From Heliocybe sulcata (taxonomy: Eukaryota; Basidiomycota; Agaricomycetes; Gloeophyllales; Gloeophyllaceae), in the NCBI GenBank assembly GCA_004369045.1, contig ML213506.1, positions 1,056,264 through 1,120,263 of the forward strand: DNA of 64,000 nucleotides. The letters are read 5' to 3'. The number at the start of each line of letters is the position of its first letter. Position 1 is the stretch's first letter. The position numbers were made by a program, and so were the translations under genes. Shown here in pieces: positions 47,055 to 57,485 of this stretch. Under the pieces are notes generated by a model that had not been told where the DNA came from, ran no database searches, and saw nothing but the letters and a program-made list of their open reading frames with translations.

Positions 47055-48662
47055 ATGAAGAGACACGCTGTGCCGGCGGGGTCCATCGAGGAAACATACT
47101 CTATAGACGTCGAGCAATTGAAAGCCATTGGAGGGCACGGTGAATCATCTCTTGGTGCGCGTGGCTGGAGCTTTATTGTGGATTACGCTCCCTCCGACAA
47201 CAGCTCTTATCTCAAATGTTCCTTCTCCCGCAACACAACCAAGAATCTAGGTCCGCTCTTCGTCTCTGTGCATGGTAGAGAAGAGGGGAGAAGCAAGGAC
47301 TATAAACTCGTCCGATCTGCCCGACTTGATCACCTTGATGTGAACTTCTATGCGTTTTGGCATATCCAGGGACCAGTCGTTACAGTTCGATTCACGGTAA
47401 AATGGGGTCCAGGTGTGCCTCAGGATGGACGACCTATGCTGCCTCAGGATGAGCAACCTATGCTACCTCTGCCTTTGTGGAAGAGCTTGTCCCGATCTAT
47501 CACCAGTGGCAGTTTCATGGACACCAGGTTCTTTGCATACTCTAGAAGACAGCGCTCTGGCAGAGTCGATTGGCCACGTCCCGTTTATGCTAGCAGTACG
47601 CTTTTGAAGGAGAACTCGCCCTATTTCCAGGCTCGTGAGTTGTCTTATCCGCGTACGCTGAGGGTGTACTGATCCGGATCGAAGTTCTCTCGAAAGAAGG
47701 ATTCTCCGAGTCTTCCTTGACTCCGTTTGACAATAGCAGCTTGAGAGACGATCAGCTTTTCGTCGATGAATACGACTACGAGTCTGACAGTGACCTGGAG
47801 GACGAGTTGCCAGACGAAGCGAATGTACCGCAAGAAAGTAAAGCAGGTATGTTGCCTCCGGAACCGCAGGTAGAAGAGACCGGCATCGGAGGCGATTCTG
47901 TCTTAGTCAATACATCTGAGGAGTCAGTCTGATCTCTTGGAGGCACCTATCCTACTCACCAACCCTCTAGACACCACAGTATCGATATCGGCGAGGAGTC
48001 TATTGCCCAGCCCGGCCTCCTGCGCGGACGACTGGGCTGTACAGTGTTCGTAAAAGATGCCGCACACAAGACGTGAGTCCATGAAGTCCTTAAGAAGCCT
48101 TAAAATATATCTGACATTTCGTCTCGAGAAGGTTCTGTGCCCTGGTGCATTATCTTTACACGGGCAAGATCAGGTTCGCTCGTTTAACATCCGAAAATCC
48201 CCCAGACGAAGTGGCAAGTGAGACCGCGGACGCCTGGCGACCTCCACCATGCTCTCCAAAGTCGATGTATCGTTTAGCTGACGAGGTAGACCATGGCATA
48301 TCATTGGAGCTTGCTCACCGATATTACGATAGCTTGGACTTGAGGCACTCAAGCAACTCGCATTCGACGCGATCCAGTCCAGTATTTCGGAGAATAACAT
48401 CATACCGGAGACATTCTCAAAGTTCACGTCGCTGTACGTCAGTCCGCATATTTCCATGCATACTGATATAAAATATTAGCAAACACACAGGTATGACGAG
48501 GTCCAGAAGATGGAGGTCAACCTACTTTCCAAGATGAGGCAGAAGCCACTCGTGCAGGAACAATATACGAGAAGCGTGAAGAAGATTGCAGAAGGCGAGC
48601 TGCCGCATTCTGCTCCCATACTTGCATCGATTTTTGTGATATCCGGCTCGAACAATGCTTGA
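47055..48662 (+). CDS. MATH-like/BTB domain protein, apparent frameshift
   Basis: Exons 47055-47634, 47685-47922, 47971-48072, 48132-~48430 and 48491-48662. The N-terminal ~140 residues look MATH-like (GWSFIVDYAPSDNSSYLKC, FWHIQGPVVTVRFTVKWG). The BTB domain follows: KENSPYFQA joined to LLSKEGFSES, an acidic insert, TVFVKDAAHKT, then FCALVHYLYTGKIRFA and YRLADEVDHGISLELAHRYY. Such proteins are Cul3 ubiquitin-ligase adaptors in other eukaryotes. Near 48336-48340 the frame breaks: AHRYYDSLD must shift by one base to continue as LEALKQLAFDAIQSSI. The rest (FTSLYDEVQKMEVNLLSKM) is again in frame to the TGA at 48660-48662. It is either a recent pseudogene or an assembly error. Confidence 0.75.
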
Positions 48663-49153
48663 ATGTGAAGTACTGGGTCTCCTTAATCCTCCACAAGGTG
48701 CAGGTTCGCGCTCTGTCATGATGTAAAATGCATCTGGGAAGATGCGAGTTTTCGCATCCGCTTCCTACGATCACCTAGGCTCCTGACTGGTTGAAGAGCT
48801 CGAGACGAGCAAATCAAGGAAGACAGACATCCGATTCGCAACCGTCGTCCCATTAGTATACGTTTCTAGCAATAGTGCACAAGCCAGCCATAGCAACGTC
48901 GACCAGAATAAAGGCGAGTACCCGAGGATCGTCCTCTACTCTTGCTTGGCAAGGTACAAGGGCCTTAGGGAACGTGAGGCTCAGCACTCCAGCCGATATT
49001 TTCTCCTAGAGCGGGGGAGGTCATGCGGTAGATTCACGGCACACCCTTCAAAGACGAGCAGGGTCCGCGGCGATCCTGGCATATTCATGGACGCCATGTG
49101 GTTGGAAACCAGATAACATATAATGCACAACACGAAAGCAACACACCGAACAT
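48663..49153. other. convergent 3' intergenic
   Basis: About 490 bases between the convergent BTB and RPL12 genes. No gene seen. Confidence 0.4.
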
Positions 49154-49814
49154 CTACTCATCTGGCACTTCAACCTCCCCCGAGTTGATACCGTCGATGA
49201 CATCGTGGGGGGGCTGGCCATCGACCGTGCACCCAACGCTCTGCGCCGTCCCCAAGATCTCTTTCACCGCACCAGCCAAGTCCTTCGCTAACGACTTCTC
49301 CCGCATTGTCCGTGCAATCTCAAAGATCTCGTCAAGAGCAATGTTACCGGTGTGCTTAATGTTCTTCTCCTTCTTGCGGTCGCGCGGAGGCTCTAATCCG
49401 AGATCAGCGGAAACGCGCAACCTGCAGGCCTACCACGTACCCTTCAAAGCCTTGATGACAAGAGAGGAGGCGGAGGGGACGACAGACACGGCAGCTTGCC
49501 GATTTTGGATGGTGAGTTGGACAGTCACTCGCAGACCCTTCCATTGGCCGGTAGCCTTTGCGATATCTTCACCGACCTTCTTCGGCGACTGCATCATGCA
49601 ACCCGTCAGCTTGATCTCTTCATAGTGCTTCTGAACGCACGCACCAGACCAAGAGGACCGATTTTAGGTGCAAGGGCAGATGAAGAACCAACTTCACCCC
49701 CAGTTACACGGAGCTTAATGATCTTGATTTCATTAGGGTCCTAGCCGTTCACCAAAGTCAAGACTATCTCAAAGACGCCAGAATGCGAACAATACTCACG
49801 AGTTTTGGGGCCAT
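49154..49814 (-). CDS. RPL12: 60S ribosomal protein L12 (uL11)
   Basis: Four exons: 49814-49800, 49740-49645, 49588-49441 and 49392-49154 (165 aa, the standard eukaryotic length). L12 (uL11) forms the base of the ribosomal stalk at the GTPase-associated centre. The first exon encodes only MAPKL. Recognisable segments are [81 protein letters not shown] and the C-terminal [20 protein letters not shown]. All introns are 47-59 nt. A very short first coding exon is common in fungal ribosomal-protein genes. Confidence 0.97.
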
Positions 49815-50749
49815 GGCTGCGAGTGTGTTTCCTGCCGAGTGCCAGTACCCAAGGGAGACTGGGGAATTTACAGTTCAAGCGCCGATTGCCAAGCTGTATA
49901 GCTTTCGACTGTAGCAGACTCCCTCTCAGGAAGCTGGACTTTGGCTTTGTTTTCCCCTATGCAAGCGCCACTACCCCATGCATAAGACAGGCAGGTTTAT
50001 ATGCTTATATGCGACCGTATCGTTGATATGCGACCGTATCGTTGCATGAAATAACAAGGCGATGGATGCGCTGAGTGTCTCGCAAATAGGAGTATTGTTT
50101 CATTTGTCCTCTTGACATACAGTTTAGAATGCGATTTACGGTCCTTCATGCATGTGCCATGGCGAAGTCTCTTGCTTCACGATGCAGACTCAGGTCACTG
50201 GCGGGGTGCTAGCTGGTAGTGAGTGATTTTGCAATAATATGTGCAGATCTGCCTCAGCAATGTCCGTATTGTCTCTCAAGCTTCATGCACCTGTGCCATA
50301 GTCCGACGATATCGCTGCGTGTACGGCTTCACCTGGGTGACGCGTACTGCCGAATGGGTCCGACAGGATCTGCCTGCCTTCGATTGGTGGAACTGTCGTC
50401 CAGTGACCTTGAATCAAATCCCTGTGTATACCGAAGAGGGCTGGTAGCCTGGACTGGGCTGTAAGTGCAGCGTTCTTCCCATGAACGCATTGAGACAGCC
50501 CAACTCCGACGGAGGTGGTATCCTCCTAGTACTTGTGGGTCTCATTCTGTTGTGCCGATTTTACTGACGACTCCTCTCGGCGCCAGTCACTGCGTAAGCA
50601 CAGATGACTGAGTTCTACCGAGAGGGTCCTCTGGGTACGTCTGTGAGTGTCCAAACTCATGGAGAGCTGAGCTCTATAAATGAGACCTTCACAATCCAGC
50701 TGGATGCATTCGCTAGCCCATCAATTACCAGCCCCGAATACGAGCCACA
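49815..50749. other. intergenic, divergent promoters
   Basis: About 930 bases between RPL12 (leftward) and the aldo/keto reductase (rightward). Contains a 19-bp tandem duplication at 50007-50044. No coding feature supported. Confidence 0.4.
50007..50044. repeat. 19-bp tandem duplication
   Basis: Two identical head-to-tail copies of ATATGCGACCGTATCGTTG (50007-50025 and 50026-50044), about 200 bases upstream of the RPL12 start codon. Confidence 0.85.
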
Positions 50750-52629
50750 ATGACCGCCACCGCAGTTACAGTAAACCGCAGAACAATGCCCTATGGTACG
50801 TCCGGTCTCAGAAAATGCACGAGCACGTTCTAATTATTATCACTGCGACCAACTAGTCCGCCTTGGACAGTCTGGCCTAAAGATATCCAAGGTTGTCCTG
50901 GGCATGATGTCCTACGGCAGCAAAGGATGGGAGTCCTGGCTGATTGACGATGAACAAGAAGCCATCAAGCATGTTAAGACTGCGTGAGTATTTTCTGCAC
51001 GTCGCGGACGTGTAACTGCTTACTGAAGATCCTCCTTAGCTACGAATTGGGTGTCAATGCTTTCGACACCGCAAACGTAAGTTGAAGTCACTATGCGAAA
51101 CGAGCCCCGAGTTAGATTTATGCAGGCATACTCTAACGGCCTGTCCGAAATCTGGCTCGGGAGGGCCATTAAACAACTTCAATTGCCCCGTGACGAGATC
51201 GTTGTGATGACGAAGGTCAGCCGGACATCACCTCCGTTCTTCTTGCTTATGGTTTAGAACGCTTCATCCGCAGGTTTGGGGAGTCGTCGGCAAGACGTAC
51301 GATGAAGGTCTACTGGCGAATATTATGAACCCGGAAGCGAATGGCTATGTTAACCAGCACGGCCTCAGTCGCAAGGTGCGTTATACGCTTAAGTTGATAA
51401 ATACATCATGATAATACTGGTTCTGACATTGTTATCGCTAGCATATCTTTGACTCTGTCAAGCACAGCTTGGAAAGGCTTCAGCTGGACTACATAGACCT
51501 TCTTCAATGTGAGTAACCAGGTGCAATGCGCCTCCAGTCGACTTCACGTTTTTGTCTGTGATCCAGGTCACCGGTTTGATGAGCAGACTCCTATCGAGGA
51601 AACAGTAAGGATAGTCCCGAAGTGTTCTATGGGTAGCTCATATCTATGCTAGATGCAAGCCCTTCACGACGTTGTGAAGGCAGGCTATGTCCGCTACATC
51701 GGCATGAGTTCCTGCTATGCTTGGCAGTGTACGTCGTCTTGCCTATGTCTCTCCATACCTATGCCTGATGCGTTATTCAAGTCCACGTCATGCAAAGTGC
51801 ACATTCATCCTTTTGGCTGATTCTGAACATGTTCTGATGTCCTCGTAGACTACGCAATCAAGAACAATCTGACGCCCTTCATTTCGATGCAGAATCATTA
51901 TAACCTTCTCTATCGGGAGGAAGAGCGAGAAATGATGCCCACCTTGAAGGTTCGTAGCGGATAGAGCATGGAGAGTGACAAATTTTAACACTTCAATAGC
52001 ATTTCGGCGTTGGGGCCATCCCATGGTCCCCTCTTGCTCGTGGCTTGCTGACTAGGCCCCTGCAGGCTCGTACAGACACAACCCGGGGAGGCGTTGATCG
52101 GTGGGTTCTCTTATCCATCATGTCTTCTCTCTGTAATCCTCACTGCGGAAATCTCAAGCGTCCACGCGGCCTACCTCGCTGCACTCGGATCCAGCGACGT
52201 CATTCAGCGGTGCGAGTTTCGCACATAAATGTCCATCGCGATTGTGCTCATCGAATGACATTTCCGGCAGGGTTGAAGAAATAGCAAAAAAGAAAGGCGT
52301 CAGTATGGCCCAGATCTCTGCAGCTTGGGTGATGCATAAAGACAGTGCGTATCTTCCGAAGTTGAGTCCGGAATGGGTGGGCTGACATGACCCTGCAGAT
52401 GTCAGTGCACCGATTGTAGGGACCACCAGCCTGAAGAACCTTGAGGATATCATCAGTAAGACAGATAACGCAGCCGCTTCCTTCACAATGACTGACTTCA
52501 TCGCCCTACATTGCAGAAGCTGCTTATATCAACCTTACTGCGGAGGAGATGGCTTACATGGAGGAGCCGTACAAGCCTCAGGGTATCATTGGCCACGGCG
52601 TCATCATGCCTGCTGTCCCCAAGAAGTAA
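50750..52629 (+). CDS. aldo/keto reductase
   Basis: Fifteen exons: 50750-50795, 50857-50983, 51040-51076, 51126-51215, 51274-51375, 51442-51508, 51567-51604, 51653-51728, 51782-51796, 51849-51949, 52000-52100, 52159-52209, 52271-52344, 52399-52455 and 52517-52629 (364 aa, frame closes). NAD(P)H-dependent carbonyl reductase. The barrel's catalytic tetrad is intact: Asp67 and Tyr72 (FDTANAYSNG), Lys100 (VVMTK) and His158 (DLLQCHRFD). Further family segments are [45 protein letters not shown] and [13 protein letters not shown], and the nucleotide-binding [15 protein letters not shown]. The 15-nt exon 9 supplies FHVMQ, a stretch normally present in this subfamily. The physiological substrate is unknown; the subfamily resembles versiconal-hemiacetal-acetate-reductase-like enzymes. 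Confidence 0.95.
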
Positions 52630-52840
52630 CTTAAACCATGATGGTCGTCCTTGATGCCTTCTCCCTCTGTGCTTTCGACACCTTGGTTTGGGACTAGCAT
52701 AATGCTGAATGTCGAAGTGGCATAGCACGAATAGTGGTGTAGGTATGATGCATATCCTCCGAATTTATGATGGGGATAAGTTATGGATACAAAGGGATGT
52801 GGGTATGCGAAGAGACCTGTTCTTGAAATAAGGATACAAT

Positions 52841-53390
52841 CTATGCGCGAGATATTTCTGACTTCATCTTGACTCCGACGATATCGCAGGTAGGAACGCT
52901 GGCCTCCTCAACGTTTTGGACACGGTCGGCGAAATTAGCTCCTCTGTCATAGATCGCTTGAGGAAGTAGGGGCAACGCTGGCATGACATCTCGTTCAATC
53001 AAGAGCTAACGGCAGACATACTATCAGCGCAAGGCCCGGTGTCATACCTACGAAGGGGAGCTTTACCTTTATTGCATCGCATGTCCATTGCGCTGCAGTC
53101 GACTCTCCCGCATCCTCTGGGACCGGAACCTCCTTCAGGAGGCCTGAGAGCCCCATGCCCGTGGTGCCTGGGTCAAGCTTCGACACAAGGAGAGCGGCCA
53201 CTGTCCGTTGGTCGTAGTTGGAGACTTGACTTCCTTCGAATCCCCAGCATGGCACCCCTCCGCACATTACGCACTTCAGATGAAAGCGCCAGGTCTGCAC
53301 CTTGCGTGGGTCGGGCTTCTTGGGTGCCATGGCCAGGACGGGGTGGAACTGCGCATCAGCAGGGCCACCTCTGTAGAAAAGAATATAGAG
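52841..53390 (-). CDS. unrecognised gene, 5' end uncertain
   Basis: The last exon, 53005-52841, is clearly coding (LLIERDVMPALPLLPQAIYD, then GANFADRVQNVEEASVPTCD, ending MKSEISRA). It joins in phase 0, through a 62-nt GTAAAG..TAG intron, to an exon ending at 53067 that carries YDQRTVAALLVSKLDPGTTG and VPVPEDAGESTAAQWTCDAI. Upstream, two frames are plausible: one with FNEINSASIFFSTEVALLMR, the other starting MAPKKPDPRK. The start could not be fixed; a Met with MPAHEPSEVAALTR near 53517 may be the true N terminus. I do not recognise the family. Confidence 0.45.
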
Positions 53391-53530
53391 GCGCTGTTTA
53401 TTTCGTTGAATACTAGTCGGCTAGGCAAGCGGGTAAGTAAAACTGTGGTAAACTGATAGCAGACGCTGTCTCACCCTTGTCAGAGCAGCGACCTCGGAGG
53501 GCTCATGAGCTGGCATGATGATAATGTCGT

Positions 53531-54336
53531 GAAGGTCGTATATTATGCGAGCTCAATTTCATTGACGATCTGTGCTTAAATATACTTTGCAGTGTTGAAC
53601 CGGCGCAGTAAGTAAAGGGACCAGGTCGCAACCCAATTGTTCGCAGTCCGATCGAGACAATTGCCAACCAGTTGATCACCCGAGCAGTTGTCTGATCGGA
53701 CCCGGCCAGTCTTTGCACAAAAGCTTGAGACTGAGTACTGACGGCCTGTGCGCGCTCGGGTATAGGTCTCGTGTATTTCCAAGCACTCGTAGGACTCTCG
53801 TTGTGCCCGTCCGGCCCGGGCCACCCGGTATGTACCTACCCCCATCCGTTGCAGTCATGTCGTAAACGTACCGGGCGACTCTCCAGGGAGGGCGAGTAAG
53901 GCAACAAACGAGACTAATGCGCCTACCAGGCAAGGGTCCGAACAGGGTCTTTTCCCCTGACCGATCATGGTTATCCATACAGACCGAGGTCCCACGCAAG
54001 GAGGTGCGCACCCGAGTCTGACAGGGTCGGAGTTCTTTCTGGATACTCTTACCATCAAGCTTGAACCTAAGGCTATTCCAATATTTGACGCCCAACAAAT
54101 GGAAGTGTACGCATCCAAGTTTGGACCAGACGGGCATGTTACTGCTTCAGATGCACATGCCCAGCTGCATACGGCATCCGATAGCAGGCCTAAACTCTCT
54201 TCATGTCTTCCTCTCGGGGGGTCGAATTCTGCGCTCCAAGTCAGCAATGGACATCCACGTGACGAGGTCGTACTTGAGACCGCTGTCCTTACGCTTGAAT
54301 TCAATTGCTTCGCCTCCGCTCACCTCGGCCCCAGTC
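53531..54336. other. intergenic, divergent
   Basis: About 800 bases, with long overlapping open frames on both strands at 53676-54377 but no recognisable motif or splice structure in any of them. Confidence 0.35.
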
Positions 54337-55414
54337 ATGCAGTCGGGCACGGTACGAGTTGGCGCCGTCCAAGCTGAACCAGTCTGGTGGGATTTGCAAG
54401 GATGTGTCGCAAAGACCGTGGAGATCATACAAGAGGCGGGCAATAAGGGCATCAAGATCCTAGGTTTCCCAGAAGTATGGATCTGCGGATACGCATGGTA
54501 CAGTCTTCAGTTTCCTGTTCATATCGATGCGAACTGCTGACGAGTCACAAACAGGCCTCTCTGGGTGTCGCCTGCTATAGCCAATGTCCCGTTCACGACC
54601 GAGTACATGCAGAACTCCATGTGTCGTGACTCACCAGAGATGCAGCGTATCAAGGATGCCTGTAAGGAAGCAGACGTCTTTGCCGTGGTGGGCTACAGCG
54701 AGCGCGACGGCGGAAGCATCTATATCTCCCAAGCATTCATATCCAATGAAGGCGAGCTGGTCCACAATCGCCGAAAGATTAAACCCACGCATGTCGAGCG
54801 CGCGCTCTGGGGAGACGGGCAGGCGGACTCGCTCAAGACAGTCCTCGATACACCGTACGGCAAGCTCGGCGCGTTGAATTGCTGGGAGAACTTCCAGCCT
54901 CTCTTGCGATACCACGAGTACAGCCAGGGGTCGCAGATACACGTAGCAGGGTGGCCACCGCTTCCGTGGCATCCGAGCGATGTCGAAGGCTCCTGTTTGT
55001 ACAACAACACCGGGGAGGCGAGCCAGAGGATCAGCCAGAATGCTGCGATGGAGGGGCAGATGTTTGTCATATGCTCGACGCAGGTCTTGAAGGAGAAGAA
55101 CCACGAGAAGCTGGGCATGCAAGGCAAAGGCATGTTCCATGGCGTGAGGTTGTTTTTTTGGCGGAGAAATATCTCACTAACGGCTCTGAGAGCAGGACAG
55201 CGGGGGATTCGCCATGATATTCGGACCTGATGGCCTTCCTCTGGTGGAGCCCTTGGGGCACGGGGAAGAAGGCATCCTCCAAGCTGATATCGACTTGAAG
55301 ACCATCGACGCCGCCAAAAATCTATGTGACCCTGTTGGGCACTATTCAAGACCGGACTTGCTGGCCCTTACAGTCAACACAAAGCCAGCCAAGCAGGTTC
55401 GATACATCGAGTAG
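54337..55414 (+). CDS. nitrilase (carbon-nitrogen hydrolase)
   Basis: Exons 54337-54497, 54555-55143 and 55193-55414 (323 aa). Nitrilases hydrolyse organic nitriles or cyanide to acids or amides. The catalytic triad is visible: Glu46 ([10 protein letters not shown]), Lys128 ([12 protein letters not shown]) and Cys163 ([15 protein letters not shown]). [20 protein letters not shown] and [18 protein letters not shown] are family segments. The length is typical for fungal aliphatic or aromatic nitrilases rather than the longer cyanide hydratases, but the substrate cannot be read from sequence. The second intron (GTGAGG..GAG) has a weaker acceptor, chosen because it restores [14 protein letters not shown]. 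The frame remains open a little upstream of the chosen ATG. Confidence 0.93.
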
Positions 55415-55785
55415 CGGGCAGGTCAAAGTCCATAGATACTTGTAAAGTTACGATAGCCTTCTCTAAGGGCACCGATGAGATACGCCGTTAAGCCAGGCAT
55501 GGTCAAGTGCGACGACGATAGACTATCATTGCAAGGGCGTTGCGAGAAGCAGAAACCCAGTGCTGTGTCATTTTGCACCAGAAAGCTTATGCATCGTTCT
55601 GAAGACTCCTGAGGGCACGTTGCCTCGAGAAGAAGCTGGCGAGGTGGGAGAGAGACGTGGGCGCCTAATAAGTGACGCCCGACGCTCGTTTGGGCAGTCT
55701 TCAAAATCGCAGCGGAGAATAACGTTTCTCTCATCAGGCCATCACTGGTTACCGCTTGGCTGAAGGCTTAGCTTGCAATGGGTGG
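55415..55785. other. short intergenic
   Basis: About 370 bases between co-directional nitrilase and cyclin genes. Nothing supported. Confidence 0.4.
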
Positions 55786-56852
55786 ATGGAATCCTCAGAG
55801 AGGATCGAGTTGCCGGCTTCGTTTGCAGACGTTGGCATAGACCACCTGGTAGTCCTCATAGGTACGCTCTCTACCCCAATCCCTGGTGATTGCATTCTAA
55901 TACACTGCGATGAAGCCGATATGCTCGAACGCTTAATAGCGCATAATGACCAAATTCCACTAGTTCCGTGCGTGCATCCTTTATATTGCATAAAGTGCTG
56001 CTGCTCAGTGTGCTTTTGAAGCAGTGAAGGTCTCACTCGGTTCCACTCGCGATCATCTCCCAACATTTCCGTCCTGGATTATTTACGGCGAATTGTCAGG
56101 TTCACCAACGTCGAGGTACGTCGTACATTCTTCGCGTCCACATAAAGTACTGACTGCGTTGCCCAGAAATTATGCCTCCTACTCACCCTACATTACATCG
56201 ACCAAATATGCGCTCGGATGCCCCTCTTCACGCTCTCCTCTCTGACCGCTCACCGCTTCATCGTCGCCTCAGTCGCCGTATCAAGTAAAGCCTTCTGCGA
56301 CGCCTTCTGCACCAACGCATATTACGCAAGAGTCGGCGGCATATCCGTCGTCGAGCTGAACGTCCTCGAGCGCGAGTTCCTCCGGATAATCGACTGGCAG
56401 CTTATGGTTAGCACCCTTTCCTTTCCCCATCCCTCCACTTGTCCATCGTTTCAGCCTGCCCACCAAGTACCTGGCATATAGGGCTAAAATATCTTGTCGG
56501 TCGTTCCGGTCGTCTTCTCTCCCCCTTTCTCTGCCAGTGCACCGCCGAATTGCTACAGGAATACTACGTCAACCTCGTCCGCACGCACAGCACTGGCAAG
56601 TACGTGATCCCGGCTGCGGCGCAGCAGTCCTCGAGCGGCTCGTCCGATAGCGAGATCGAAGTCGACAGTGGCCATTCTCGGCCGACGTCGCCCGTAGAGA
56701 GCGAGGCGACTGCGGGGGGCCATCCGGTGCCTCACGGAGCGTCTACCATCCTTATCGACACTGCAACCTTATCACCACAACCTTCGCATGGACCCACTAT
56801 CGAGCAAAATCTCGCCTTTGCAGCACTCCGCGAGTCTATGGATCAATCATGA
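55786..56852 (+). CDS. PHO80/PCL-type cyclin
   Basis: Five exons: 55786-55861, 55916-55967, 56022-56115, 56167-56406 and 56538-56852 (258 aa). Pho80-like cyclins bind Pho85-type kinases and control phosphate response or cell-cycle events. The cyclin fold covers residues ~25-175: ADMLERLIAHNDQIPLVP, RFHSRSSPNISVLDYLRRIV, LCLLLTLHYIDQICAR, LTAHRFIVASVAVSSKAFCD, and YYARVGGISVVELNVLEREF, the hallmark of this group. A Ser/Glu-rich tail follows. The fourth intron is 131 nt, long for this window. The start at 55786 gives MESSERIELPASF. Confidence 0.93.
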
Positions 56853-57485
56853 CAGATGTAGGCTGAATGGTGCAATACGGCAGAGGTGTATGCTGTTATC
56901 ATGGAGGGCTTACTTAGGAGAACTTGGACACTTGATTACAGGTAATACAATGCACCCAATATGTATCTGTATCGATAACTAAAGCACATGATTGCGAGCA
57001 ATTGCAACGAGGGTGACTGAGCAAATGCAAATAGGTTGTACGCTACGTTTGGAGGGCTGTCTAAACTTTCAAAGAGGCACATTAAATAGTCCGTTCAGAG
57101 AAAAAGAAGAGAAACGATAGGGAACGACGTTTGCGAGCATCAGAGATGCCTTTGGGATGCGAGAAGAACTAATGCACAACTTCATACTACGATGAAGAGA
57201 AGCCGCAGAGATCGACTATGAGACATTCGAAAGCCAAAGCCCTCCACAACATACCGCCAAGGCGGACCTCGTGCGACCGTAGAGTATCAATACAACGCGA
57301 ATACCGGAGCCCATATCGCGCACACAGCCCTCCAAAAAACGCAACGCAACAGCACAACTCGCACTTTCACTTTCACTTCACGGCACCTAGAAACGACGGA
57401 ATGGAGAGGGGATAGCGGACAGAAGGGGCGGAGGAGAGGCGGATAAATTGGAGAGGGGGAAAAGGGAGGGGCGGGAGTGATGAAC
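56853..57485. other. convergent 3' intergenic
   Basis: About 630 bases between the convergent cyclin and kinase genes. Purine-rich near 57400-57480. No gene seen. Confidence 0.4.

Noticed and set aside
52995-53330. Uninterrupted MAPKKPDPRK frame as a second ribosomal L12 copy
   Set aside because: The first few residues look like L12, but nothing after them aligns; the downstream part is better explained by splicing into another protein.
53676-54377. Overlapping long frames on both strands as nitrilase upstream exons
   Set aside because: No frame joins to the nitrilase start by a credible splice, and neither has a recognisable domain.
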